DNA of 34,781 nt from Paenibacillus sp. N3.4 (GCF_008017805.1 NZ_VRTT01000077.1:1-34781); one strand, 5' to 3'; numbered from the stretch's first letter, positions 25,147-34,221 are shown. Made by a program: numbers and translations. Notes: generated from the sequence alone by a model not told the origin.

Positions 25147-26769
25147 CTAACCCCCTATCTTTCCGGCTACACTTTGGATCAATTGATCAAAGCTGCCTAT
25201 CGTTTGCTGAAGCGGCTGACTCAGCACGCTTGGGTATATCCCCAGCAGGAGAATGAAAGCCACCAAGGCAATCATCGGCACCGCTTCGATTAATCGGGCG
25301 TCGCGCATGCCTTGAAGCTGTAGGCCCTCTTGTTTAGGGCCGAATGTGATGTTAAGCACCCCACGCAGAACGTAAACCGCTGCGAGGATAATACCCAGTG
25401 TACCGACGACGGCGTACACGCGGTGCGTTTCGAAGAGTCCGAGAAACGCGAGGAACTCACTGATGAAACCGGATAGGCCCGGCAAGCCGAGTGAAGCCAT
25501 CCCAGCGATTAGCAGAATGCCGCTGATGAAAGGAATGGACGCGGCTAGGCCGCCTAAGCGGTCAAGCTGTGTTGTTTCGGTTCGCTCGTAGATACTGCCT
25601 ACGAGCAAGAACATCAAGGCCGAAATGAGGCCGTGTGAGATCAACTGGAAGATGGCGCCCTGCAAGCCGGTCACATTAAACGCGGCAAGTCCGAGCAGGA
25701 CGATCCCCATGTGGCTAATACTTGAGTACGCCAACACAAGTTTGAAGTCCTTTTGCACCATGGCCAGTATAGCGCCGTACAGGATGTTAATAACTCCTAA
25801 GAGTGCTAGCATCCAAGCCCATTGCTTGGCTTCCGCCGGAAAGAATAGGATACCAAAGCGGATGAGACCGTAAGCACCCATTTTCAGCAGGATACCCGAG
25901 TGAATCATAACCACGGAAGGCGGAGCTTCCGCATGAACCTTCAACATCCACGTGTGGAATGGGAAGATGGGCAGCTTAATACCGAAAGCCACCAACAGCA
26001 TAATGAACAAGGTCCATTTCATCGTGCTGGTCAGAAAGAAGGGTGTATCCGCCTGATTCACGTAGGCAGATGGATCTTGCAGCAAATTATGGGCGATCGT
26101 ATGAATATCACCGCTGTAATAAACGATTCCTTCTGCTTGCGAAGGCAATTGGCTAAAGCCTGCAGTGCTGACAAGAATCAGGAAAGCAATCAACATAATC
26201 GCCGAACCTAGTCCATTGTAGAGAAGGAAGCGATTCGCAGCCTGCTCACGATTCATGTAGCCCCATATACCAATCAAGAAGAACATCGGTACGAGTGTGA
26301 TTTCAAAGAAAAGGAAGAACAAGAACAAATCTTGCGCCATGAAGACACCGAACATACCCACTTCGAGCAGTAAAAACAAAATGTAGAATGTTTTCCATCT
26401 CTTCTTAATATATACCGAAGCTAACGCGGCCATCGACGAAACAAACGCTGTCAGAAAGACGAGAGGCAACGATATGCCATCTACCGCCATCGAATATTTA
26501 AATTCGAAAAAGTAGGAAGTAAGCTGCGGAATGCCCTCATGATTAAGCGGAACTTTAATCCAGTCCAGCGTTTCTTTATACTGAATCGGATCGCCCTGAT
26601 AGTTGTAATCGGCGTACAGCCATGCTGCCAAAATCAGAGGAATCAGTGTTGTAACTATCGCTATCGTTTTGATCAGACGTCCGCGATCTCCGCGTATGAA
26701 GAGCAATACCAGTACGCCCAATAAGGGAGAAAACGCGAGTATACTTAGGATTGGAAGACTAGCCGGCAT
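25147..26769 (-). CDS. nuoM: NADH-quinone oxidoreductase subunit M
   Basis: Second antiporter-like membrane subunit. The start is ATG at 26769 (MPASLPILSILAF), with AAGGAGG 7 nt upstream, giving 540 aa; the in-frame start at 26796 is inside nuoL and lacks a site. Typical NuoM features are LFLFFLFFEITLVPMFFLIG near 140-160 with its conserved Glu, LPIFPFHTWMLKVHAEAPPS in parts near 255-275 (Lys and His in the channel), and about 14 membrane segments. The 11-nt overlap with the nuoL end suggests translational coupling. Confidence 0.96.
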   Translation of the reverse strand: MPASLPILSILAFSPLLGVLVLLFIRGDRGRLIKTIAIVTTLIPLILAAWLYADYNYQGDPIQYKETLDWIKVPLNHEGIPQLTSYFFEFKYSMAVDGISLPLVFLTAFVSSMAALASVYIKKRWKTFYILFLLLEVGMFGVFMAQDLFLFFLFFEITLVPMFFLIGIWGYMNREQAANRFLLYNGLGSAIMLIAFLILVSTAGFSQLPSQAEGIVYYSGDIHTIAHNLLQDPSAYVNQADTPFFLTSTMKWTLFIMLLVAFGIKLPIFPFHTWMLKVHAEAPPSVVMIHSGILLKMGAYGLIRFGILFFPAEAKQWAWMLALLGVINILYGAILAMVQKDFKLVLAYSSISHMGIVLLGLAAFNVTGLQGAIFQLISHGLISALMFLLVGSIYERTETTQLDRLGGLAASIPFISGILLIAGMASLGLPGLSGFISEFLAFLGLFETHRVYAVVGTLGIILAAVYVLRGVLNITFGPKQEGLQLQGMRDARLIEAVPMIALVAFILLLGIYPSVLSQPLQQTIGSFDQLIQSVAGKIGG

Positions 26770-28693
26770 GGATGAACCTCCTTCCTGCAATGGCAAGCGC
26801 CAAAATCAGCATACCCAGGAGCATAATGACGCCATATGTTTGCAGTTGACCGTTCTGAAGACGAGAACCGAGACGACCAATGCCAACTACTGTAAAAGCA
26901 ACCAAACGCACGAGTCCATCGATCACATAAACGTCAATCAGCTCAAGAATCCATCCTAAGCCATTTAGCGGCTTCACAATGACAGTGTCATAAAGTTCGT
27001 CTATGAAATATTTTCGATTCAGCAGTGTATACAGCCATGGTACTTTACCCGAAATGACATCTCGCGGAATGGAACGCTTCAGGTAGATCAGATAACCGAG
27101 ACCAATGCCTAGAAGACCCGCCAAAGTAGATAAAATAATAACGGTCCAATTGGCGCTCTCTTCGTGATTTTGACCCGTCAACCAGTTGCTTAGCCACGCG
27201 TTAAACGGTGTGTTCACAAAGCCTGCAACAACAGCAAGAATCGCTAAAATAATAAGCGGAGTTGTCATCGATGCCGGAGACTCATGCGGCTCTTGGGCTG
27301 TCTGGGAACCCTGTGTATGATCATCATGGTTGTGATGGTCTGCAACCACGGCTTTTCCTCTGGAAGAGCCCATAAACACGAGAAAGAACAAACGGGACAT
27401 GTAGAAGGCTGTGAAGAATGCGGCAATCACACCTACCCAGAACAACAGCTGATTGTGCTCGTAAGCTTCCGTCAAAATCATGTCCTTCGACCAAAACCCA
27501 GCGAATGGGAAAATCCCGGAAAGAGCGAGCGTTCCTATCGCAAAGGTCCATGTCGTTATCTTCATTTTGCGGGATAAGCCGCCCATTTCATTAATGTCTT
27601 GTGTATGTACAGCGTGAATGACACTTCCTGCACCCAAGAATAGCAAAGCCTTGAAGAAAGCGTGTGTGAACAGGTGAAACATCCCTGATGTGTACGAAAC
27701 ACCTATACCAAGCGCCATCATCATATAGCCAAGCTGACTCACGGTCGAATAGGCAAGGATACGCTTGATATCGTTTTGCGCAATTCCGATTGTTGCTGCA
27801 AAAATGGCAGTGAAACCACCGACATAAGCCACTACAAGCAAAGCATCCGGTGAGGCATGGAAAATATCAAAGGTACGTGCGACTAGGTACACACCAGCTG
27901 CAACCATCGTTGCTGCATGGATCAACGCACTAATCGGCGTCGGACCTTCCATCGCATCCGGGAGCCAAGTATGAAGCGGAAATTGCCCGGATTTCCCCAT
28001 TGCACCGATAAAGATAAGAATGGCAATCCAGGTAACGATGGACGGGTCAATTTTGCCGGATGTAAAGGCATTATGTATAGAAGTGAAATCCAGCGCGTGG
28101 CCTGGCATATACCAGTACAGCATCAAAATGGCAATGAACAGACCGACATCCCCAATTCGGGTGACGATGAATGCTTTCTTCGCTGCCGCCTTCGCCTCTG
28201 GCTTAAAGTACCAGAACCCTACTAACAGGAACGAGCACACGCCTACAAGCTCCCAGAAAATGAACAACTCCAGCATATTTTCTGAAATAACAAGCCCTAG
28301 CATCGAAAAAGAGAAGAGCGCAATGTAGCCAAAAAATACATGAATCCGGTCGTCGCCTTTCATATACCCTTTGGAATAAATATTAACGAGCAGAGATACC
28401 AGAGTAACAATGACGAGCATCAAGGCATTCAGATTCGTTACCTCAAAACCCATCTTGAGTGTGTAATCGCCCACCTGGAGCCAATTCATCTTATTAAACG
28501 TGTAATCGACCACTTTACCGCCAATTCTCTCGACGAAAATCAGTAAGGCCAAGATGAATGACGCCAGCATCGCGAAAATACTAATGTAGATCCCTGAATC
28601 TTTTAATTGACGTCCCATAGCCGTAAGCGCTAGAAAAGCGAGCAGCGGAAACAACGGAATGAGCCATGCGTACTGAGAATAGTCCGATATCAT
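26759..28693 (-). CDS. nuoL: NADH-quinone oxidoreductase subunit L
   Basis: Distal antiporter-like subunit, 644 aa, about 16 membrane segments, with the long lateral helix expected at the C-terminus. Signatures are FIFWELVGVCSFLLVGFWY near 125-145 (conserved Glu), GKSGQFPLHTWLPDAMEGPT near 230-250, ALIHAATMVAAGVYL, and THAFFKALLFLGAGSVIHA. A hydrophilic, His-rich loop (DHHNHDDHTQGSQ) at about residues 446-458 is unusual and might bind metal (inference). ATG at 28693 has AGGAGG about 11 nt upstream. It is 15 nt downstream of nuoK. Confidence 0.96.
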   Translation of the reverse strand: MISDYSQYAWLIPLFPLLAFLALTAMGRQLKDSGIYISIFAMLASFILALLIFVERIGGKVVDYTFNKMNWLQVGDYTLKMGFEVTNLNALMLVIVTLVSLLVNIYSKGYMKGDDRIHVFFGYIALFSFSMLGLVISENMLELFIFWELVGVCSFLLVGFWYFKPEAKAAAKKAFIVTRIGDVGLFIAILMLYWYMPGHALDFTSIHNAFTSGKIDPSIVTWIAILIFIGAMGKSGQFPLHTWLPDAMEGPTPISALIHAATMVAAGVYLVARTFDIFHASPDALLVVAYVGGFTAIFAATIGIAQNDIKRILAYSTVSQLGYMMMALGIGVSYTSGMFHLFTHAFFKALLFLGAGSVIHAVHTQDINEMGGLSRKMKITTWTFAIGTLALSGIFPFAGFWSKDMILTEAYEHNQLLFWVGVIAAFFTAFYMSRLFFLVFMGSSRGKAVVADHHNHDDHTQGSQTAQEPHESPASMTTPLIILAILAVVAGFVNTPFNAWLSNWLTGQNHEESANWTVIILSTLAGLLGIGLGYLIYLKRSIPRDVISGKVPWLYTLLNRKYFIDELYDTVIVKPLNGLGWILELIDVYVIDGLVRLVAFTVVGIGRLGSRLQNGQLQTYGVIMLLGMLILALAIAGRRFIHAG

Positions 28694-28708
28694 ATCCTTG
28701 TTAGCCTC

Positions 28709-29020
28709 CTAGCGCTTCATAGAATCCAAATCCGTCACATCTACTGTCCCTTTATTTCGATAAATGGTAATCAGTATGGCAATTCCGATTGCTGCCTCCG
28801 CAGCTGCGATTGTAATGTTGAATAGCGAGAAAATTTGACCTGTTAGCGCTGGATGGTCGCCAAGTTTCGAAAACGCGATTAAATTCAAGTTGACGGCATT
28901 CAGCATAAGCTCAATCGACAACAGGACGATAACCCCATTTTTCTTCGTTAACGCACCATACAAGCCGATACAGAACAGGATTGCTGCCAACGTCAGATAG
29001 GGAGTAATGATAGTGCCCAC
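28709..29020 (-). CDS. nuoK: NADH-quinone oxidoreductase subunit K
   Basis: Small Mrp-like (MrpC-type) membrane subunit, 103 aa with three membrane segments. Conserved glutamates are present in the second and third segments (LLSIELMLNAVNLNLIAF, AAAEAAIGIAILI), which form part of the central hydrophilic axis of complex I. The start codon is GTG at 29020, with GGAGG 8 nt upstream. It is 3 nt after nuoJ and 15 nt before nuoL. Confidence 0.96.
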   Translation of the reverse strand: MGTIITPYLTLAAILFCIGLYGALTKKNGVIVLLSIELMLNAVNLNLIAFSKLGDHPALTGQIFSLFNITIAAAEAAIGIAILITIYRNKGTVDVTDLDSMKR

Positions 29021-29023
29021 AGC

Positions 29024-29554
29024 TTAATCCTCCTCTCTCTTCGCGACCACAATGGCCCCAATGAAGGCTACTGTCAGAAGCACCGACATGATTTCAAATG
29101 GAATCACATGCTCGTTGTAGAGCAGTTTACCGATCTCAAGCGTATTATCCTTACCGACATCCAGCGTGCCTGAGGAAACAAATGTCGTTTTTTGAATGGC
29201 GTAGAATAACACCCCGAATAGTCCCAATGCACCCACAATGGCCAAGCCCTCATGCCAAGGACGCCTAGGCTCCTCTTCTTCCCCTTGTCTGTGCTTGGTC
29301 ATCATAATGCCGAAAATCATCAGAATCGAAATGGCGCCGGCATAAATTAACACTTGCACAAAAGCCACAAACTCAGCCTCTAGAATAACGTATAGTCCAG
29401 CTAAACTAATGAAGGTCAGGGCAACAGCAACGACCATATGGACTACTTTGGTAAAAGAAATCATGAAGATGGCTCCGCCAATCGCCAGCAGCGCAAAGAT
29501 GAAGAAAGCCCAACTAGAACCGCTTGATAGGAAATCACCAATTCCGTTAAACAT
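29024..29554 (-). CDS. nuoJ: NADH-quinone oxidoreductase subunit J
   Basis: Membrane subunit with five hydrophobic segments, 176 aa from ATG at 29554 (MFNGIGDFLSSG), preceded by GGGGGAG at about 9 nt. The frame is open to 29620, but that part lies within nuoI and is not NuoJ-like. Recognised by FVAFVQVLIYAGAISILMIF at about 85-105, the conserved pi-bulge helix of NuoJ. ATGTTTAA overlaps the nuoI stop by 8 nt, so translation is probably coupled. Confidence 0.95.
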   Translation of the reverse strand: MFNGIGDFLSSGSSWAFFIFALLAIGGAIFMISFTKVVHMVVAVALTFISLAGLYVILEAEFVAFVQVLIYAGAISILMIFGIMMTKHRQGEEEEPRRPWHEGLAIVGALGLFGVLFYAIQKTTFVSSGTLDVGKDNTLEIGKLLYNEHVIPFEIMSVLLTVAFIGAIVVAKREED

Positions 29555-29999
29555 CTTTCTTGGCTCCCCCTTTTGGCATAGCCGAATTGTTCTCTTGGCG
29601 AATGTTTTGGGTGTTTTCACTTAACCACTGCATGTTTTTGAACAAATCATCACGACTGTAGGTGCTAAGCTCGAAATTGTTGGTCATCACGATCGCTTCC
29701 GTCGGACAAACCTCCGTACAGAGATCGCATAATATACAGACTTCGAAGTTGATGTCGTACGTATCGATAACCTTTCCCTTTTTCTCAGGGTCTGGGTTCG
29801 CTTTGCCCGTCAAGGTGATACACTCCGTCGGACAAACGCGCGCACATTGATTACAAACAATACATTTTTCTGGATCAAAATATTGAATACCACGGAAGCG
29901 ATCCGGCATTTTTATGGGGACATCAGGGTAGGCATACGTTATTTTTTTCTGGGTCATGCTTTTGAACGTTACGCCTAAGCCTTTCATTATGCCTTTCAT
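29547..29999 (-). CDS. nuoI: NADH-quinone oxidoreductase subunit I (two 4Fe-4S ferredoxin domain)
   Basis: Peripheral iron-sulfur subunit carrying clusters N6a and N6b between the upper arm and NuoB. Both C-x2-C-x2-C-x3-C motifs are intact: Cys46/49/52/56 (CIVCNQCARVCP) and Cys88/91/94/98 (CILCDLCTEVCP). Length 150 aa. ATG at 29999 has GGAGGG 6 nt upstream. The C-terminal tail after about residue 115 (NMQWLSENTQNIRQENN) is hydrophilic and variable. It lies 77 nt after nuoH, the largest gap inside the operon, with no terminator seen. Confidence 0.97.
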   Translation of the reverse strand: MKGIMKGLGVTFKSMTQKKITYAYPDVPIKMPDRFRGIQYFDPEKCIVCNQCARVCPTECITLTGKANPDPEKKGKVIDTYDINFEVCILCDLCTEVCPTEAIVMTNNFELSTYSRDDLFKNMQWLSENTQNIRQENNSAMPKGGAKKDV

Positions 30000-30076
30000 T
30001 ATGTTCCCTCCTTAAACTTTTTCTGTAGGAACCCCATCTTCGTCAACGTGGAAGCGAAGCATTCCTTTTATACATC

Positions 30077-31084
30077 TTAGGATGTGATCGTCAGAATAAT
30101 CGCAGTCAGCAGCATATTGACCAAGGCCAGTGGCAGCAGCACTTTCCAGCCAAAGCCCATCAGTTGATCAACCCGAACCCTGGGCAGTGTTGCACGCAGC
30201 CAGAACAGGAAGAACACAACGGAAGAAAATTTCAGCAGGAACCAGATAATACCTGGAATAAAATCAAGGAACGGAAATGGCGAGTGCCAACCTCCTAGGA
30301 AAATAAGGCTTATTAAAGAAGCAATAACGAACACATAAACATACTCAGATAGCATGAAAAAGGCGAAACGGAAACCGCTATATTCTACATGGTAGCCCGC
30401 AACCAGCTCTGATTCTGCTTCAGGTAAGTCAAAAGGGGTTCGGTTCAGTTCTGAAACGCCAGCAATAACGAAAATGACGAAGCCCAGGATTTGCGGAATG
30501 AAGTTCCAATGCCAGAAGCCACCAGTTTGGTGATCCACAATGGTATGGAGATTCAGGCTGCCTGTCATCATGATGACACCGATAACGGAGATGACGAGTG
30601 GAACTTCGTAGCTAATCATTTGAGCAGCAGAACGCATACCGCCCAGAAGAGCATATTTGTTATTGGATGCCCAACCCCCAAGAATAATACCAATCGTCGA
30701 TATCCCCGTGAGGGCTACGTAAAAGAGCAGGCCGACATTCAAGTTGGCATTAAACATTCGGTCTGAAAACGGAATCGTTGCAATAATCGTGAACGACGGA
30801 ATAAATGTAATAATGGGAGCCAAAATGAAGAGCTCACGTTCCGCCTTCTTTGGGATTGTATCCTCTTTAATCAGAAGCTTGAATACGTCCGCGACACTCT
30901 GCAGAAGCCCAAAAGGTCCTGTCCGGTTCGGTCCGATCCGCATCTGCATCCAACCGATAACCTTGCGTTCAAAATAAATAGCATAGGTCACGAAGCCCAG
31001 AACGAGCATCAGCATGACAATACCCCAGAACAGGAAAACGAAGAAGTTCGTCCATGTCAGACTCTCCTCCAACAAATTGACCAT
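30077..31084 (-). CDS. nuoH: NADH-quinone oxidoreductase subunit H
   Basis: Membrane subunit that forms the quinone chamber with NuoB and NuoD. 335 aa with about eight membrane segments. Signatures are YFERKVIGWMQMRIGPNRTG at about 28-47 (the ERK and RxGPN motifs), FGLLQSVADVFKLLIKED, and SELNRTPFDLPEAESELVAGY near 210-230 (the acidic loop of the E-channel). ATG at 31084 shares one base with the nuoD stop (TAATG), with GGAGGTG about 8 nt upstream inside nuoD. In genomes with full complex I, nuoEFG would separate nuoD from nuoH; here they abut. Confidence 0.97.
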   Translation of the reverse strand: MVNLLEESLTWTNFFVFLFWGIVMLMLVLGFVTYAIYFERKVIGWMQMRIGPNRTGPFGLLQSVADVFKLLIKEDTIPKKAERELFILAPIITFIPSFTIIATIPFSDRMFNANLNVGLLFYVALTGISTIGIILGGWASNNKYALLGGMRSAAQMISYEVPLVISVIGVIMMTGSLNLHTIVDHQTGGFWHWNFIPQILGFVIFVIAGVSELNRTPFDLPEAESELVAGYHVEYSGFRFAFFMLSEYVYVFVIASLISLIFLGGWHSPFPFLDFIPGIIWFLLKFSSVVFFLFWLRATLPRVRVDQLMGFGWKVLLPLALVNMLLTAIILTITS

Positions 31085-32184
31085 TAGGCATCCACCTCCC
31101 CAACGACAATATCAATGCCACCCAATATGGTAATGAGATTGGTCATCGTCTCACCGACCAACAGCTTTGGCAGTATTTGCAGATTTACAAAGGAAGGTCT
31201 GCGGAACTTCAGGCGGAAAGGCTCTTGCTTCCCACGGGAAATAATGTAACAACCGATTTCCCCACGCGGGGATTCAATCGCCGCATATACTTCTCCCTCA
31301 GGCGGCCGGATAACTCTGGGTACTTTGCCCATTGTTTCACCTTGCTCAGGGAACTGCTCAACCGCTTGCTCCAGAATACGCAAGGATTGCTTCACTTCTT
31401 CCATGCGTACCAAGTAGCGATCATAACAATCGCCGCCGCTTCGCACAGGCACTTCGAACTGGAAGCGGCTGTACAGGCTGTACGGCTGCGTTTTGCGAAT
31501 ATCCCAGTCTACACCTGTGCAGCGAAGGTTAGCGCCGCTAAGCCCGTATGCAATGGCTGTCTGTGCGTCATACTTGCCCACGCCTTTAATCCTGGAAAGA
31601 AAGATTTCATTTCCTGTAACTAACGTGTGGTATTCCTCTAATTTACCGTACATATAAGGAATGAATTTCTTAACTTTATCGATCCAACCTTCCGGCGCGT
31701 CCCACTTTACGCCACCTACACGCATGTAGTTGTAAGTCAGACGAGCACCACAAAGTTCGTTAAATAGATCAATAATAATTTCCCGATCACGGAACGCATA
31801 CAAAAAAGGACTCATGGCACCGATATCCAGCAAGTAAGTTCCCCACCAAACCATATGAGAAGCTATACGCTGAAGCTCCATCACGATGAGGCGAAGAAAC
31901 TCCGCTCGCTCCGGCACTTCCAACTGCATCATCTTCTCTACGGCATGAACGAGCACGTAATTGGTTGTCATCGCTGAAACATAATCCATGCGATCCGTAT
32001 AGGGGATGATTTGTGTATAGCTGAGGTTCTCAGCCAGCTTCTCTGTTCCTCTATGTAGATAGCCCATTACAGGTATAGCTTCTTTAATAATTTCTCCATC
32101 CAGCTTCACGATCACGCGGAAAACTCCGTGCGTACTAGGATGCTGAGGACCGACGTTTAACAGGAGCTCTTCTGTCCGTAACAA
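31084..32184 (-). CDS. nuoD: NADH-quinone oxidoreductase subunit D
   Basis: 49-kDa-type peripheral subunit related to the large subunit of NiFe hydrogenases, lining the quinone site. 366 aa. Conserved features are NVGPQHPSTHGVFR at about 10-23 (His of the quinone site), YLHRGTEKLAEN near 43, the DRMDYVSAMTTNYV stretch, and the C-terminal IDIVVGEVD end. The NiFe-binding cysteines of hydrogenases are absent, as expected. The start is TTG at 32184 with GGAGGTG about 6 nt upstream, 3 nt after the nuoC stop. Confidence 0.97.
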   Translation of the reverse strand: MLRTEELLLNVGPQHPSTHGVFRVIVKLDGEIIKEAIPVMGYLHRGTEKLAENLSYTQIIPYTDRMDYVSAMTTNYVLVHAVEKMMQLEVPERAEFLRLIVMELQRIASHMVWWGTYLLDIGAMSPFLYAFRDREIIIDLFNELCGARLTYNYMRVGGVKWDAPEGWIDKVKKFIPYMYGKLEEYHTLVTGNEIFLSRIKGVGKYDAQTAIAYGLSGANLRCTGVDWDIRKTQPYSLYSRFQFEVPVRSGGDCYDRYLVRMEEVKQSLRILEQAVEQFPEQGETMGKVPRVIRPPEGEVYAAIESPRGEIGCYIISRGKQEPFRLKFRRPSFVNLQILPKLLVGETMTNLITILGGIDIVVGEVDA

Positions 32185-32187
32185 GTG

Positions 32188-33279
32188 CTACACCTCCGGG
32201 TCAAGCGGTTCGTAATCTTTGCGAAGTGGATGGCCGACCCAATCGTCAGGCATCATAATTCTGACTAAATTCGGGTGACCTGGAAAGTCGATCCCAAGCA
32301 GATCAAAGACCTCTCTCTCATTCCAGTCGGCTGTGGGCCATATCAAGGCTGCCGAGGGAATGCTTGGCTGTTCACGGTCTGTTTTCACTTTCACGCAAAA
32401 CTCATTCCTGTGTGTGAGAGAAAGCAGATGATACGCCACCTCCAGGTGCGTCTCCTGATCGACGCCGGAGAGATTGCGCAGGTAGTCGCAGCGCAGCTCC
32501 TCGTGATCTCGCAAAGTGACCGCAACCTGAGGCCAGTGTGTACTGTGAATCACGACATAAGGACGGTGCGCGTCCTTCTCGTTGATGAAGGAATCGACGA
32601 CGGCCTCCTCGGCCACGTCGGCTTTGAGGATCGCAACCAACCGGTCCAGCAGCGGCTGGTTCGGTGAAGGCTCCTTCGGCGCGGCAGGCTCCGCCGATTC
32701 GGTTTTGGCTCCGCGCGCGCTTGCTCGCGCGGCGCGGGCTTCTGCGGCGGCCTGGGCCTTGGCCGCCTTCTCGTCCTCGCCTGCGTCACCTGACGCAGGC
32801 GCTGGGGTTGCCGTCGCGGGCTCGCCCGACGGCTCAGCGGCCGCCCGCGCAGCGAGGCGGGCGGCTCTCGCCGCGGCGCGCTCGGCTGCGGCGTCGGTGC
32901 TTGCGCTTGGCGCGGGCTCGGCTGCCACATCAGCACTTGCGCTTGGTGCAGGCTCAGCTGTCACATCAGCACTTGCGCTTGGCGCAGGCTGAGCTGCCGC
33001 ATCGGCGCTTGCGTCCGGCGCGCGCTCCGCGAGCTCAGCCGCAGGCGCGTCGCTCGGCTCGCTAGTCGTTTGCGCAGCTGGGTCAGCGGCCTGCTTCTCC
33101 GCCGCTCTGTCTACGGCAGCTTGAACTTCCTCGCTGAGCGGAGTCTTGCTTGCGCGAGCCTCGGGCGTTAGCTCGCCCACCTCGGAGGCGGCCTCCTCTA
33201 GAGGCGATTCGCTTACTTTCTTGTCAGCCTCGGCAGGAGGCTGATCTCCCTTGCTCTCCGGCTTTTTTTCGTCGCTCAT
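32188..33279 (-). CDS. nuoC: NADH-quinone oxidoreductase subunit C with a long Ala-rich N-terminal extension
   Basis: The NuoC (30-kDa) domain occupies about residues 205-363: LDRLVAILKADV, HWPQVAVTLRDH, LSGVDQETHLEVAYHLLS, and the family hallmark DWNEREVFDLLGIDFPGHPNL with LRKDYEPL at the end. It helps form the quinone-proximal peripheral arm. The first about 200 residues are low-complexity Ala/Glu/Pro/Ser, probably disordered, with three 12-residue repeats (98-133) and Arg/Ala-rich helices (AAARAARLAARAAAE). Usual NuoC is about 150-230 aa, so this is an added tail. The DNA for it is far richer in G+C than the flanking genes. ATG at 33279 overlaps the nuoB stop by 4 nt (ATGA). Confidence 0.93.
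   Translation of the reverse strand: MSDEKKPESKGDQPPAEADKKVSESPLEEAASEVGELTPEARASKTPLSEEVQAAVDRAAEKQAADPAAQTTSEPSDAPAAELAERAPDASADAAAQPAPSASADVTAEPAPSASADVAAEPAPSASTDAAAERAAARAARLAARAAAEPSGEPATATPAPASGDAGEDEKAAKAQAAAEARAARASARGAKTESAEPAAPKEPSPNQPLLDRLVAILKADVAEEAVVDSFINEKDAHRPYVVIHSTHWPQVAVTLRDHEELRCDYLRNLSGVDQETHLEVAYHLLSLTHRNEFCVKVKTDREQPSIPSAALIWPTADWNEREVFDLLGIDFPGHPNLVRIMMPDDWVGHPLRKDYEPLDPEV
32881..32988 (-). repeat. Three 36-bp in-frame tandem repeats inside nuoC
   Basis: The repeats encode PAPSASADVTAE, PAPSASADVAAE and PAPSASTDAAAE (residues 98-133 of NuoC). A partial unit (ASADAAAQ) precedes them. Copy number is likely to vary between strains by slippage. Confidence 0.85.
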
Positions 33280-33794
33280 CGATTCGTCACCTGCTTCCCG
33301 GTCTTCGCTTCATAGCGAATTTTCTCCTGAAGCTTATTAATGCCATAGATCAGTGCTGCTGGATTCGGTGGACAACCCGGAATATACACATCAACGGGCA
33401 CAATTTGATCGACACCTTTTACAACCGAATACGATTTCACATAAGGTCCTCCAGCAGTTGCGCAAGAGCCCATGGCAATAACCCACTTCGGCTCAGGCAT
33501 CTGCTCATAAAGACGGCGCAGCAAAGGAGCCATTTTCTTCGTTACTGTCCCTGCAACAATCATGACATCCGATTGTCTTGGTGACGTACGGAAGATGACT
33601 CCGAAACGATCCAAATCATAGTGAGATCCGCCTGTTCCCATCATTTCGATAGCACAACAAGCAAGGCCAAATGTAAGCGGCCAAAGTGAATTACTGCGAG
33701 CCCAAGCTTTCACTTGCTCGAGTGTAGTCATAAATACATTACGGTTCAGCTCTTCCCGTTCCTCGGGGGATATCGACTCTAGACTGAAGTCCAT
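33276..33794 (-). CDS. nuoB: NADH-quinone oxidoreductase subunit B
   Basis: Iron-sulfur subunit holding cluster N2, the last electron carrier before quinone. The start is ATG at 33794 (MDFSLESISPEE), with GAAGGTG about 5 nt upstream, giving 172 aa; the open frame to 33857 lies within nuoA. The four cluster ligands are visible: Cys46-Cys47 (GLACCAIEMM), Cys111 (GSCATAGGPY) and Cys141 (PGCPPNP). It overlaps nuoA by 16 nt and nuoC by 4 nt. Confidence 0.97.
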   Translation of the reverse strand: MDFSLESISPEEREELNRNVFMTTLEQVKAWARSNSLWPLTFGLACCAIEMMGTGGSHYDLDRFGVIFRTSPRQSDVMIVAGTVTKKMAPLLRRLYEQMPEPKWVIAMGSCATAGGPYVKSYSVVKGVDQIVPVDVYIPGCPPNPAALIYGINKLQEKIRYEAKTGKQVTNR

Positions 33795-34147
33795 TGCAGC
33801 ACCTTCTTCTTCCAAGCGTATATTAATCCTATGGCAAGCAAGGCTACAAAAATGCACATTTCCACTAAAGCAAAAAGTCCAAGCTGTTTAAAAGCTACAG
33901 CCCATGGATACAGGAATACGGTCTCTACATCAAAGATGACAAACATCAAAGCAAATAAATAGTAACGAATGTTAAACCGGATTTGTCCCTCACCTACAGG
34001 CTCGTTCCCACTCTCATACGTCGTGTACTTCTCCTCGACGGGCTTGCTTGGTCTTAACCATTTGCCAATCGTAAGCGCCGCAACAGGTAGGATAATAGCT
34101 AATCCCAGAAAAATCGCTACGATTACATAGTTATTTGTATACTCCAT
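33779..34147 (-). CDS. nuoA: NADH-quinone oxidoreductase subunit A
   Basis: First gene of the operon; a small membrane subunit with three hydrophobic segments, 122 aa. The conserved loop YESGNEPVGEGQIRFNIRYY and the acidic second helix FVIFDVETVFLYPWA (E-channel residues) identify it. ATG at 34147 has GGAGG about 12 nt upstream. A sigma-A promoter lies about 75-100 nt upstream. Confidence 0.97.
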   Translation of the reverse strand: MEYTNNYVIVAIFLGLAIILPVAALTIGKWLRPSKPVEEKYTTYESGNEPVGEGQIRFNIRYYLFALMFVIFDVETVFLYPWAVAFKQLGLFALVEMCIFVALLAIGLIYAWKKKVLQWTSV

Positions 34148-34221
34148 CTGATGTAACCGCCTCCATTCTTATTTACTTTTCTCCACTGTCTCTTTTAAAT
34201 TTGGTAATATTCACCTTTAGT

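Noticed and set aside
32582..33065. Long Ala/Arg-rich open frames on the plus strand and in the other minus frame opposite nuoC
   Set aside because: They are mirror images of the G+C-rich nuoC extension, where stop codons are rare, and have no ribosome sites or family resemblance.
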